DNA from: Candidatus Competibacter sp.
GTDB taxonomy: Bacteria; Pseudomonadota; Gammaproteobacteria; Competibacterales; Competibacteraceae
Direction: 5' to 3'
DNA length: 64,000 bases
NCBI GenBank assembly: GCA_029624815.1
Contig: JARSSH010000033.1
Location: 30,490-94,489, forward strand
Of this stretch, positions 18,537-27,895 are shown piece after piece. The notes beneath the pieces are model-generated. The model ran no database searches. It was not told the DNA's origin and saw only the letters and a list, made by a program, of their open reading frames with translations. Each line of letters opens with the position of its first letter. The stretch's first letter is position 1. A program made the translations under genes and the position numbers.

Positions 18537-19631
18537 GTGAGCCAGGCCATGCACGGCGGCAGAATTGACTTGGCGTGCCTGACTTACGGCGGCGAGGCGC
18601 GGGACTGGCTCGATTTCAGCGTCAATCTCAATCCCTACGCGCCGCCGCTGAATGCGACAATCTGGCGGCGGATCGGCGCCGCCGCCGGTTGCTACGGCGA
18701 CCCCGCGGCGCGCGAGCTGCGCGATCGCTTGAGCCGGTGTTATGCGGTGTCCCCGCCATGCCTGTTGCCCACGGCCGGCGGAAGCGAGGCGCTGTATCTG
18801 GCGGCGCGATTGTTCGCGGGCCAAACCGTGTTGGTGGCCGAGCCTGGGTTTGGCGATTACGCTCGGGCGGTGACGGCGGCGGATGGGATAGCCATTCGTC
18901 ATGCGATCTTCCATCCGCACGCCAGCGGCACTCCCGCCGCCGTTCTCGCCCGGTTCGACCGCGCCATCGCCGCTCATCGGCCCGCCTGCGTGCTGTTGGG
19001 CAACCCCAACAATCCGACCGGCCACGGCATTCCCGCCCGTGAATTGGGTGAACTCATCCATGCCCACGACTGCGCCTGGATCGTGGACGAAGCCTTCAGC
19101 GAGTTCGCCGGGGTGGACCCGCCGCATTCCCTGTTGCCACGCCTGACCGAGTTGCCGCGCCTGCTGATCGCCCATTCCCTGACCAAGAGTTTCGCCGTGC
19201 CGGGTTTGCGGATCGGCTTTCTCGCCACGGCCTCGCGCGCTTGGTTGGAGCGTTTGGCGGACCTGCAACCGCCTTGGAGCGTGAGCAGCGTGGTCCAGAG
19301 CTGGGGTGAGATCGTGCTGGCCGCCGAGGCGCGGACGGCCTTGGAAGAGGGGCTACATCGATTGGCGCGGGCGCGGGCGCGCTTGCTCGCCGGCCTCGAC
19401 GCGATCGGTGAGTTGCGGCCGTATCCCAGCGCCGCCAACTTCATTCTGGTCGAACTGCTGGGTGGGCTCTCGACCGGCGAACTGTCGGAACGGCTGGCCG
19501 CGCGGCGCATCCTGATCCGGAGCTGCGATTCGTTTCATGGGCTGGCGCCGGGTCGTTTCTTCCGGTTGGCGGTGCGCCGCCCCGCCGAGAATGCCCAGTT
19601 GCTTGCCGCCCTGCGGGACTGTTTGCCATGA
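18537..19631 (+). CDS. cobD: threonine-phosphate decarboxylase
   Basis: A 364-residue PLP enzyme (aminotransferase fold type I) that makes (R)-1-amino-2-propanol O-phosphate from threonine phosphate for the cobalamin nucleotide loop. Seen are HGGRIDLA at the N-terminus, DFSVNLNPYAPP, LGNPNNPTGH, DEAFSEFA, and SLTKSFAVPGLRIGF with the PLP-binding lysine. I chose GTG at 18537 because GGAGG lies seven bases upstream; an ATG four codons later is an alternative. A histidinol-phosphate aminotransferase is the main alternative, but the cbiZ-cbiB context favours CobD. Confidence 0.93.
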   Translation: MSQAMHGGRIDLACLTYGGEARDWLDFSVNLNPYAPPLNATIWRRIGAAAGCYGDPAARELRDRLSRCYAVSPPCLLPTAGGSEALYLAARLFAGQTVLVAEPGFGDYARAVTAADGIAIRHAIFHPHASGTPAAVLARFDRAIAAHRPACVLLGNPNNPTGHGIPARELGELIHAHDCAWIVDEAFSEFAGVDPPHSLLPRLTELPRLLIAHSLTKSFAVPGLRIGFLATASRAWLERLADLQPPWSVSSVVQSWGEIVLAAEARTALEEGLHRLARARARLLAGLDAIGELRPYPSAANFILVELLGGLSTGELSERLAARRILIRSCDSFHGLAPGRFFRLAVRRPAENAQLLAALRDCLP

Positions 19632-19674
19632 AGCGGCGTTCGCTGGCCAGGGATTCGCAAACGGAACGGAAGAA

Positions 19675-19705
19675 CCGCGCGAGACCGTTCGGTCCTTCCG
19701 CGCGG
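19675..19705. terminator. GC-rich hairpin between convergent cobD and DsrE genes
   Basis: An outer stem pairs CCGCGCG (19675-19681) with CGCGCGG (19699-19705). An inner stem pairs GACCG (19683-19687) with CGGTC (19690-19694). It lies in the 100-bp gap where the two genes converge, the place for a bidirectional terminator. No T-tract follows on either strand, so it could equally be an attenuating or mRNA-protecting hairpin. Confidence 0.35.
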
Positions 19706-19731
19706 CTTGCGGCGGCAGGCGTCCGTCGGAA

Positions 19732-20151
19732 TTACCAGGTCAGCGTTTTTGTGCCATCCTTGAACAAGGCGGCGCCGGTCAGCTCGGGTTTACCCACCTG
19801 AATGCCCGGCAGGAGGTCGGCTTCCGCGACACCGTAATGTTTCATGCACATCGGACAGGCGATGACCACGCCGCCCTTGCTTAGGATTTCGCCCAGCTTC
19901 TTTTGCGGTTCGTCGTATTTCATGGCGTTGGTCTTGGCGCCGACGAAAACGCCCTTATCGTTCAAAAAAACCGTCAGCGGATGTCCTCGCTCCATTTGCG
20001 CCTTGCCGAAGGTGATCGCCATGTTGGCGCGATGGGTATCGTCGGTGGTCATGTTCACGAATAGCGGGTCCGTGTCTCCGGCGAACGCCGGCGCGGCGAT
20101 GCCGCCAACCAGCAGCACCACAACGGCCAGCAGATTTTGTAACGCTTTCAT
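19732..20151 (-). CDS. periplasmic DsrE-family protein
   Basis: A 139-residue protein with a cleavable signal peptide (ALQNLLAVVVLLVGGIAAPAFAG). The mature domain has the DsrE/DsrF-like fold pattern: PLFVNMTTDDTHRANMAITFGKAQMERG, then LNDKGVFVG, and a cysteine-bearing strand IACPMCMKHYG. DsrE-like proteins take part in sulfur transfer, and the CPMC pair could carry persulfide. The start at 20151 has an excellent GAGGAGG leader. A perfect TATAAT lies about 65 bp upstream on this strand (20217-20222) but lacks a good -35. It stands alone with no dsr or sox genes. Confidence 0.85.
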   Translation of the reverse strand: MKALQNLLAVVVLLVGGIAAPAFAGDTDPLFVNMTTDDTHRANMAITFGKAQMERGHPLTVFLNDKGVFVGAKTNAMKYDEPQKKLGEILSKGGVVIACPMCMKHYGVAEADLLPGIQVGKPELTGAALFKDGTKTLTW

Positions 20152-20370
20152 CCATGCCTCCTCATCGAATGATTTTGGATAAACAGTCATGACGGGCTCA
20201 ATGTCCGCCGGCAACGATTATATCCGTTGAATTAAACCCTCGCCTATCTTGTGGGATTTCACAAGATTTCCACCGCCGTCCGGCCGCCCGCCAGGATGGA
20301 CATCCGCAATCGTTGCATTCCGCGGGGCCGCGCCGTATACCCGGAACCATCCAGGTTAGGAGCGACGACG

Positions 20371-20650
20371 ATGCCGACCTATTCTCCACGGTATTTGTTC
20401 GAGCCCGCCTCGGTCGCGCTGATCGGCGCCAGCGAGCGACCCGGCTCGCCGGGCGCGGCGCTGACCCGCGGTCCGCTGTCCGGCGGCTTCAAGGGCGATC
20501 TGTGCTTGGTCAACCGCCGACATTGGCGCTCGCAGGGAATATCGGCCTTCCAAGTATTTATCCGAACCGCCGCGCTCCCCGGAAGTTGCGGTGATCGTCG
20601 GCGCCGTTGGTTCGAACAATACCGGCGCGGCGGCGGGGCCGTATTCCGAC
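20371..20650 (+). pseudogene. remnant of an acyl-CoA synthetase (NDP-forming) gene
   Basis: An ATG with a TTAGGAG leader opens MPTYSPRYLFEPASVALIGASERPGSPGAAL, the CoA-binding N-terminus of NDP-forming acyl-CoA synthetases and Pat-type fusions. The match continues to GGFKGDLCLVNRRH, then the frame is lost. From about 20560 the next frame resumes with KYLSEPPRSPEVAVIVGAVG, matching the expected continuation. Homology stops soon after, so a protein normally of 450-900 residues is reduced to under 100. At least one frameshift plus a large 3' deletion is needed. The 200 bp beyond, up to znuB, shows nothing recognisable. It sits at the end of the zinc operon and may mark a deletion joint. Confidence 0.75.
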
Positions 20651-20857
20651 ATGGCTACCTGCCGCCTTAATTCTTTGGATGGGAAAGGGACATGTGTCCA
20701 GCAGGCATTCGTTGCTCAAGAGGCATGTTGCTTTCGTGGATCATCACGATTTTGCGAATGGTTTGCGAGCCAGTGGATTGAATTCAGCCGGAGCATTCGC
20801 CATCGGAAATCATGTTTCGACTTTCCCATGACCATCATGAGCGTGAGCTTCGCCCAA

Positions 20858-21649
20858 TCAGCGCCACGATCGATCGGGAACGACCGAACTCAGCACGAAC
20901 AGGAAGGCGGCGGCCATCACGACCGAAGGTCCGGCCGGGGTGTCCCAGCGCAGCGAAGCCCACAAGCCGATCCCCACCGCCGCGCAGCCCAGCCCGCTGG
21001 CCAGCAGCGCCATGCCTTCCGGCGAGCGGGCGAAACGCCGCGCCGCCGCCGCCGGAACGATCAGCAGCGAGGTGATGAGCAGGATGCCGACCACTTTCAT
21101 CGCCACGGCGATGACGATGGCGACCAGCAGCATGAACGCCAGCCGGACGGGAAAGACCGGCACGCCTTCGACCTGCGCCAGCTCCTCGTGCACGGTGATT
21201 GCCAGCAGTGGCCGCCACAGCCAGGCCAGCGCCACCAGCGCCAGCAAGGCGCCGCCCCAAATCCAGTACAGATCGATGCGGCCGATCGCCAGAATATCGC
21301 CGAACAGATAGCCGGTCAGATCGACCCGCACCGTTTCCAGAAACGCCAGCGCGACCAGTCCCAGCGACAGCGCGGTGTGGGCGAGGATGCCCAGCAGGGT
21401 ATCCGTCGCCAAGCGGCGCTGCCGTTGCAGCAGCACCAGCGCCAGCGCCATCAGCAGGCAGGTGACCGCTACACCCAGTTGCAGGTTGAGATTCAGTACG
21501 GTGCCGAGCACGATGCCCAGCAGCCCCGAATGGGCCAGGGTGTCGCCGAAATAGGCCATGCGCCGCCAGACGATGAACGCACCCAACGGGCCGGCGGCCA
21601 GCGCCACGCCAATACCGCCGAGTAGGGCGTGCGCCAGGAAATCATCCAC
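20858..21649 (-). CDS. znuB: zinc ABC transporter permease
   Basis: A 263-residue inner-membrane protein with eight or nine hydrophobic segments, family ABC-3. [21 protein letters not shown] and [25 protein letters not shown] blocks match ZnuB. It forms the channel of the high-affinity zinc importer with ZnuC and ZnuA. I place the start at GTG 21649, eight bases inside the end of znuC, with AGGA close upstream; translational coupling is likely. It is the last gene of zur-znuC-znuB. Confidence 0.93.
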   Translation of the reverse strand: MDDFLAHALLGGIGVALAAGPLGAFIVWRRMAYFGDTLAHSGLLGIVLGTVLNLNLQLGVAVTCLLMALALVLLQRQRRLATDTLLGILAHTALSLGLVALAFLETVRVDLTGYLFGDILAIGRIDLYWIWGGALLALVALAWLWRPLLAITVHEELAQVEGVPVFPVRLAFMLLVAIVIAVAMKVVGILLITSLLIVPAAAARRFARSPEGMALLASGLGCAAVGIGLWASLRWDTPAGPSVVMAAAFLFVLSSVVPDRSWR

Positions 21650-22448
21650 GATCCTGCTCCACGGGCGGACGATGACCACCCCCTCCTCCCGACGCGGAAG
21701 CAAGAGGGAGGTCTGGCACCACGGCGCCGTGCAGGTCGTGATGGTGGTTGTGGTGATGATGGTAGACCGCCAGCCGTCGCGCGCCGTCGCTGCCGAACAG
21801 CTCCAGGTAGGCGGGGTCGCGGGCGACATGGTCGGGATGACCGGAGCAGCAGACGTGCCGGTTCAGACACAGGACGTGATCGGTGGTGGCCATGACCAGG
21901 TGCAGTTCGTGCGAGACTATCAAAATCCCGCAGCCGCGGGTGCGGCGCAGGGCGCCGATCAGATCGTACAATTCGTATTGACCGTTCAGGTCCACGCCCT
22001 GAATCGGTTCGTCCAGCACCAATAGATCGGGCTCGCGCAGCAGGGCGCGCGCCAGCATCACTCGTTGCAGCTCGCCGCCGGAAACCGCCTGCACCGGCGA
22101 ATCGAGCACATGAGCGGCGCCGACTTCCGCCAGCGCCGCTCGCACCCGAGCCCGCGCCGCCGGGGTGCCGAGGGTCACGAAGCGCTGCACGGACAGCGGC
22201 AGGGTGTCGTCCAGCGCCAACCGCTGCGGCATGTAGCCAACCCGCAAGCCCGGCCGCAGCCAGACCCGGCCGCTGTCCGGCCGCAGCAAGCCCAGCAGAA
22301 CCCGCACCAGGGTGGATTTGCCGGCGCCGTTCGGGCCGATCAGAGCGACGATTTCTCCGCTCGCGACCCGCAGGCTGACATCGTGCAGGATCGGGTTGCC
22401 CCGGATGGCCAGGCCGATGCTTTCGGCCGTCAGCAACGGCTCAGCCAT
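21642..22448 (-). CDS. znuC: zinc ABC transporter ATPase with His-rich tail
   Basis: A 268-residue ATPase. Walker A is GPNGAGKST, the signature is VSGGELQRV, Walker B is LLVLDEP, and the switch histidine is in [23 protein letters not shown] near residue 200 is typical of ZnuC. The C-terminus carries a cluster [11 protein letters not shown] around residue 230 followed by a Gly/Pro tail; many ZnuC proteins are shorter, and a histidine cluster on the ATPase could bind zinc as a sensor or buffer. It overlaps zur by 8 bp and znuB by 8 bp. Confidence 0.95.
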   Translation of the reverse strand: MAEPLLTAESIGLAIRGNPILHDVSLRVASGEIVALIGPNGAGKSTLVRVLLGLLRPDSGRVWLRPGLRVGYMPQRLALDDTLPLSVQRFVTLGTPAARARVRAALAEVGAAHVLDSPVQAVSGGELQRVMLARALLREPDLLVLDEPIQGVDLNGQYELYDLIGALRRTRGCGILIVSHELHLVMATTDHVLCLNRHVCCSGHPDHVARDPAYLELFGSDGARRLAVYHHHHNHHHDLHGAVVPDLPLASASGGGGGHRPPVEQDRG

Positions 22449-22929
22449 GACGCGTCGGCTCCTTCAGGCAATCCGGGCAACGACCGAGAATCTCCACGAT
22501 CCGCGCCAATACTTCGAAGCCGCGGGCGTCGGTTTCGGCGCGCAGCAACTCGTCGATTACCGGGTTGCTCAATTCGCTGACTCGGCCGCAATCCCGGCAG
22601 ATCAGAAACTGGCCGCTGTGGTGGCTACCCGGCCGGCGGCAGCCGGTGAATACGTTCAGCGAGGCCAGCCGGTGGATTAAACCTTGCGCCAACAGAAAGT
22701 CCAGCGCTCGGTACACGGTGGGTGGCGCGCCCTGGCGACCGTCGTCGCGCAGCACGTCGAGAATGGTGTACGCACCCAGCGGCGTGGCACTGCTCCAGAT
22801 GATTTCCAGCACGCGCCGGCGTAGGTCGGTAAGGCGGGCGCCGCGCTGCTGGCACAAGGTTTCCGCCCGCGCCAGCGCCTGTTGCGCGTCGATCGAAGGT
22901 GAACAGCTAAGATCCGCGGCTTGCCGCAT
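22441..22929 (-). CDS. zur: zinc uptake regulator, Fur family
   Basis: A 162-residue repressor. The winged helix reads [14 protein letters not shown] and [21 protein letters not shown]; the dimerisation part has the zinc-site cysteines CRDCGRV and, near the C-terminus, CPDCLKE. With zinc bound, Zur shuts off the uptake genes. It is the first gene of zur-znuC-znuB and faces znuA across 89 bp containing two near-identical dyads. Position and neighbours favour Zur over Fur or PerR. Confidence 0.95.
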   Translation of the reverse strand: MRQAADLSCSPSIDAQQALARAETLCQQRGARLTDLRRRVLEIIWSSATPLGAYTILDVLRDDGRQGAPPTVYRALDFLLAQGLIHRLASLNVFTGCRRPGSHHSGQFLICRDCGRVSELSNPVIDELLRAETDARGFEVLARIVEILGRCPDCLKEPTRHG

Positions 22930-22967
22930 GGGGGCTCCATCATTCCAGCTTGACTGAACGTTTGAAG

Positions 22968-22999
22968 TGTTATCTTATAACAAATGTTATTCTATAACA
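22968..22999. promoter_or_regulatory. tandem Zur boxes between zur and znuA
   Basis: Two 15-bp dyads, TGTTATCTTATAACA (22968-22982) and TGTTATTCTATAACA (22985-22999), share the arms TGTTAT and ATAACA around a 3-bp centre. Their centres are 17 bp apart. The arms match the proteobacterial Zur-box core (GTTATA-type dyad). They lie 38 bp before the zur start and 19 bp before the znuA start, so one operator pair can control both directions, including autoregulation of zur. Zinc-dependent repression is inferred from the family. Confidence 0.88.
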
Positions 23000-23018
23000 T
23001 AACATCGGGAGTGAAGCG

Positions 23019-23993
23019 ATGCAGTTTAATCCAATGAGATCGGGCGTACTGAAAAAACTGTTGGGAGGATTGCTGTTCCTGCCGCTGGTGGCCTTGGCCA
23101 CCCAGCCCCAGATCGTGACCAGCATCAAGCCGGTATATTCGCTGGTGGCCGGGGTCATGCAGGGCGTGGGTGAACCGCTGCTGCTGGTGTCCGGCGGTGC
23201 TTCGCCGCACGACTACAGCCTGAAGCCCTCGGAGGCCCGCGCCATCGATCAGGCGCAAGTGGTGTTTTGGATCGGGCCGAACCTGGAGAGTTTTCTGACT
23301 CGGTCGCTGGATAATGTCAAGGACAAGGTCCGCGTCGTGGCATTGTTGGACGCTCCGGGCATGACGGTGCTGCCGCTCCGAGAGAGCGGCGCCTGGGAGC
23401 CGCATGGGCATGACGAACACGGTCACGCAAAACCGGAAGACGGCAACGATCATGAGCACGATCACCGGGCCGATCACGATCCCCATGTCTGGCTGGACCC
23501 GGTCAACGCCATCGCCATGGTGCGTCGGATCATGGCCGTGCTGGGCGAAGTGGACGTCGCTCATCGTGTCGATTATCAGCGCAACGGCGCGGCGCTGGTC
23601 GAGCGCCTTGACCGCTTGAACGAGCGACTGGCCACGGAACTGGCGCCGGTCAGGCAGCGGCCATACCTGGTGTTTCACGATGCCTATCAATATTTCGAAC
23701 GGCGCTACGACCTAAACGCGATCGGTTCGGTGACGATGAGCGCGGAGCGGCGGCCCGGCGCCAAGCGGGTGGCGGACATTCAGGCCCGTATCCGCGATCT
23801 TCAGGCGCGCTGCGTGTTCAGCGAGCCGCAGTTCCAGCCGGCGCTGGTGGAGACGATCATTGCCAGCAACCCCGCCGTCCGGCGCGGCGTGCTCGACCCG
23901 CTGGGCGCGGAACTGCCGCCCGGTCCCGAAGCCTATTTCCAGCTCCTGCAGGGGCTGGCCACCTCGTTGCGAGCCTGTCTGGACGGCGCCTGA
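23019..23993 (+). CDS. znuA: periplasmic zinc-binding protein
   Basis: A 324-residue cluster A-I binding protein with a signal peptide (LKKLLGGLLFLPLVALA). His64 in GASPHDYSLKPSEA, a flexible His/Asp-rich loop at about 129-156 (HGHDEHGH through DPHVWLDP), and VFHDAYQYFERRYDL match ZnuA, which delivers zinc to ZnuBC. The GGAG leader and the tandem Zur boxes lie directly upstream. Length is typical. Confidence 0.96.
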   Translation: MQFNPMRSGVLKKLLGGLLFLPLVALATQPQIVTSIKPVYSLVAGVMQGVGEPLLLVSGGASPHDYSLKPSEARAIDQAQVVFWIGPNLESFLTRSLDNVKDKVRVVALLDAPGMTVLPLRESGAWEPHGHDEHGHAKPEDGNDHEHDHRADHDPHVWLDPVNAIAMVRRIMAVLGEVDVAHRVDYQRNGAALVERLDRLNERLATELAPVRQRPYLVFHDAYQYFERRYDLNAIGSVTMSAERRPGAKRVADIQARIRDLQARCVFSEPQFQPALVETIIASNPAVRRGVLDPLGAELPPGPEAYFQLLQGLATSLRACLDGA

Positions 23994-24146
23994 ACGATCC
24001 ATCCTCGCAAGTTGAACGCCAGTGTCGCAGTTTCCTTCTAGAATAATCCGTGCTTGACGCATAACCGCCGGCCGTTACACCGGATGGTCGGGTGCGACCG
24101 GTCGTTGGATTTTTGAGGCACTCTAAAAAGCTAAAGGCGGATAACG

Positions 24147-24566
24147 ATGACTGAAACGCTTGCGGGCTTTCCGGCCTATCGCGCGAATGAAGGGGAGGAC
24201 TACATGAACGACCAGCAAAAAAACCACTTTCGCGCCATCCTGCTGGCCTGGAAACAGGAACTGATGGAAGAGGGTCGACGTGCCGTCACCAATATGCAGG
24301 ACGAACCGTTGAACCTACCGGACCCGAACGATCGAGCCAGTCAGGAAGAGGAGTTCACGATCAATCTGCGCGCCCGGGACCGGGAGCGCAAGCTATTGCG
24401 CAAGATCGACAAGGCGCTCGGCCGGCTCGCCAGCGACGATTATGGCTACTGCGAGGGCTGCGGCGTGGAAATCGGCCTGCGCCGGTTGGAGGCGCGGCCC
24501 ACGGCGGAGTTGTGCATCGACTGCAAGCATCTCGAAGAGGAAAAGGAAAAAAGCCAAGCGGCCTGA
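24147..24566 (+). CDS. dksA: RNA polymerase-binding transcription factor DksA
   Basis: A 139-residue factor that enters the RNA polymerase secondary channel and works with ppGpp. The coiled-coil tip carries DPNDRAS (Asp59, Asp62, Ala64, the DxxDxA motif), then EEEFTINLRARDRERKLL. The zinc finger has Cys102, Cys105, Cys123 and Cys126, with GVEIGLRRLEARPTAELCIDCK between. The N-terminal EGEDYMNDQQ aligns with the E. coli start region, supporting the long start. Upstream 150 bp hold a weak TAGAAT box. The gene that often follows dksA (gluQ) is absent. Confidence 0.96.
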   Translation: MTETLAGFPAYRANEGEDYMNDQQKNHFRAILLAWKQELMEEGRRAVTNMQDEPLNLPDPNDRASQEEEFTINLRARDRERKLLRKIDKALGRLASDDYGYCEGCGVEIGLRRLEARPTAELCIDCKHLEEEKEKSQAA

Positions 24567-24733
24567 ACAATTCGCCGACTCCGCCGCCGGAATTGCGTAG
24601 ACGCCCCGCCATCCCGACCACGTCGTGGACGCGCCCCACGGCGGCGCGATCTTCGCCGGCGAGGCGGGTGGAGCCATTCGCCGAGATCGCCCTGGAATTG
24701 GGCGCGCTGTGGGCGAGTCGGGGGAACACTGAG

Positions 24734-25186
24734 CTACGCCAAACCCGCCAGCATGGCCTGGCCGAACGGGGAACGGGGTTCCAACCGGCAGATGCGGCCC
24801 TCGCCGGCGTAGCCGAGCGTGATTTCCAGATCGGCCGGCGGCAGTTCGCCGGAACCGTGTTCCGGCCACTCGACCAGCAGCACCGCCTCGCCGTCGATCT
24901 GATCGCGCAAACCCAGATACTCCAGTTCCTCGGGATCGGCCAATCGGTACAGATCCCAGTGAAACAGCCGCCAGCCATCCAACCGATAAGGTTCCACCAA
25001 TGTGAAGGTGGGGCTTTTCACCGTGCCGGGATGACCGAGCGCGTGCAGCAGGCCGCGCGTCAGCGTGGTCTTGCCGGCGCCCAGATCGCCGCTCAGATAG
25101 AGCACGCAGCCGGGCGTCAGCCCGCCGGCCAGCCGCGCCCCCAAGGCTTCGGTGGCGACGGCGGAATCGAGATGGCGTTCGAACAT
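24734..25186 (-). CDS. tsaE: tRNA threonylcarbamoyladenosine biosynthesis ATPase
   Basis: A 150-residue P-loop protein with GDLGAGKTT at residues 33-41, KSPTFTLVEPYRL, HWDLYRLADPEELEYLGL and LLVEWPEHG. TsaE binds TsaB-TsaD and drives the cycle that adds the t6A modification to ANN-decoding tRNAs. Its start is 3 bp beyond the nnr stop, so the two are translated together. In many gammaproteobacteria amiB and mutL follow; here dksA lies convergent instead. Confidence 0.96.
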   Translation of the reverse strand: MFERHLDSAVATEALGARLAGGLTPGCVLYLSGDLGAGKTTLTRGLLHALGHPGTVKSPTFTLVEPYRLDGWRLFHWDLYRLADPEELEYLGLRDQIDGEAVLLVEWPEHGSGELPPADLEITLGYAGEGRICRLEPRSPFGQAMLAGLA

Positions 25187-25189
25187 GAT

Positions 25190-26674
<1,485 letters not shown>

Positions 26675-26747
26675 GGGAAACCTCCTTCGCCGCCTCGATT
26701 GGGGGCACAATAAACCGATCTTTTTCCCTTCAATTCTAGTCGCCTCC

Positions 26748-27839
26748 ATGACCGTTACTCCAGACGATGCCCAGCTTGCCGAACTGGCCGCCGCCGTCAA
26801 GGCGTGGGGGCGAGCACTCGGTTTCCAGCAAGTCGGCATCGCCGATATCGACTTGGGCGCGCACGAGGCGCGGTTGCTCGACTGGCTGGCCGAAGGCTTT
26901 CATGGCGAGATGGAGTATATGGCCCGGCACGGGCTCAAACGCGGCCGGCCGGCGGAATTGGCGCCGGGCACGACGCGGGTGATCGCGGCGCGGATGGATT
27001 ATCTGCCGCCAGTCGCCGCCGCGCCCTGGAGCGTGTTACGCCAGCGCGAACTGGGCTATGTGTCGCGCTACGCCCTGGGCCGGGATTATCACAAGGTGTT
27101 GCGGCGACGCCTGCAACGGCTGGCCGAACGCATCGCCGCCGCCAGCGGCCCGTTCGGTTATCGGGTGTTTGCCGACAGCGCCCCGGTGCTGGAAAAAGCG
27201 CTGGCGGAGAAGGCCGGGCTGGGTTGGATCGGCAAGCACAGCAACCTGCTGGACCGCCGCGCCGGCTCGTGGTTCTTCCTCGGCGAGATTTACGTGGATC
27301 TGCCGCTGCCGGTGGATCGACCGGCCAGCGCGCACTGTGGCCGTTGCACCGCCTGTCTGGATATTTGTCCGACCCGGGCCATCGTCGCGCCATACCGGGT
27401 GGACGCCCGTCGCTGTATTTCCTACCACACCATCGAACTGCGCGGGTCGATTCCGCCGGAGTTTCGCCGCGCCATCGGCAACCGCATCTACGGCTGCGAC
27501 GACTGCCAGTTGGTCTGTCCCTGGAATCGCTTCGCCCGACCGAGCGTCGAGCCGGATTTCCGCGTCCGGCACGGATTGGACGCGTTGGGATTGATCGAAC
27601 TGTTCGACTGGGACGAGGCGGCGTTCCTGCGCCGCACCGAAGGTAGCGCCATCCGCCGGATCGGCCATGAACGCTGGTTGCGCAATATCGCCGTGGCTTT
27701 GGGCAACGCACCGCGTTCGGCGGCGGCGACGGCCGCTTTGCGGGGCCGGATGACGCATCCATCGGCACTGGTGCGGGAACATGTCGCCTGGGCGCTGGCG
27801 GAACAGGGGAGTCGGTCAGTCGATACGAGCGGGATATAG
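26748..27839 (+). CDS. queG: epoxyqueuosine reductase
   Basis: A 363-residue iron-sulfur, cobalamin-dependent enzyme that reduces epoxyqueuosine to queuosine in tRNA. Two 4Fe-4S sites are visible: CGRCTACLDICP (Cys197, 200, 203, 207) and CDDCQLVCPWN (Cys250, 253, 257), with Cys223 in RRCISYHTIE completing them. ADSAPVLEKALAEKAGLGWIGKHS is the family's active-site block. The HEAT-like C-terminus is present. Its cobalamin need links it loosely to the cobinamide genes elsewhere in the window. Confidence 0.97.
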   Translation: MTVTPDDAQLAELAAAVKAWGRALGFQQVGIADIDLGAHEARLLDWLAEGFHGEMEYMARHGLKRGRPAELAPGTTRVIAARMDYLPPVAAAPWSVLRQRELGYVSRYALGRDYHKVLRRRLQRLAERIAAASGPFGYRVFADSAPVLEKALAEKAGLGWIGKHSNLLDRRAGSWFFLGEIYVDLPLPVDRPASAHCGRCTACLDICPTRAIVAPYRVDARRCISYHTIELRGSIPPEFRRAIGNRIYGCDDCQLVCPWNRFARPSVEPDFRVRHGLDALGLIELFDWDEAAFLRRTEGSAIRRIGHERWLRNIAVALGNAPRSAAATAALRGRMTHPSALVREHVAWALAEQGSRSVDTSGI

Positions 27840-27895
27840 AACGTTTACGATCCGGGCAACGTTCGTGGCGATCCCTTGCAAGGCCCGCGCAAGCG

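Noticed and set aside
20591..21625. Open frame running from the CoA-ligase remnant across znuB on the opposite strand
   Set aside because: The first 20 codons are real remnant sequence, but the rest is antisense to znuB and rich in Gln and Arg.
24567..24733. Possible gluQ or amiB remnant between dksA and tsaE
   Set aside because: Both are common neighbours, but no frame in this 167-bp gap shows any recognisable piece of either.
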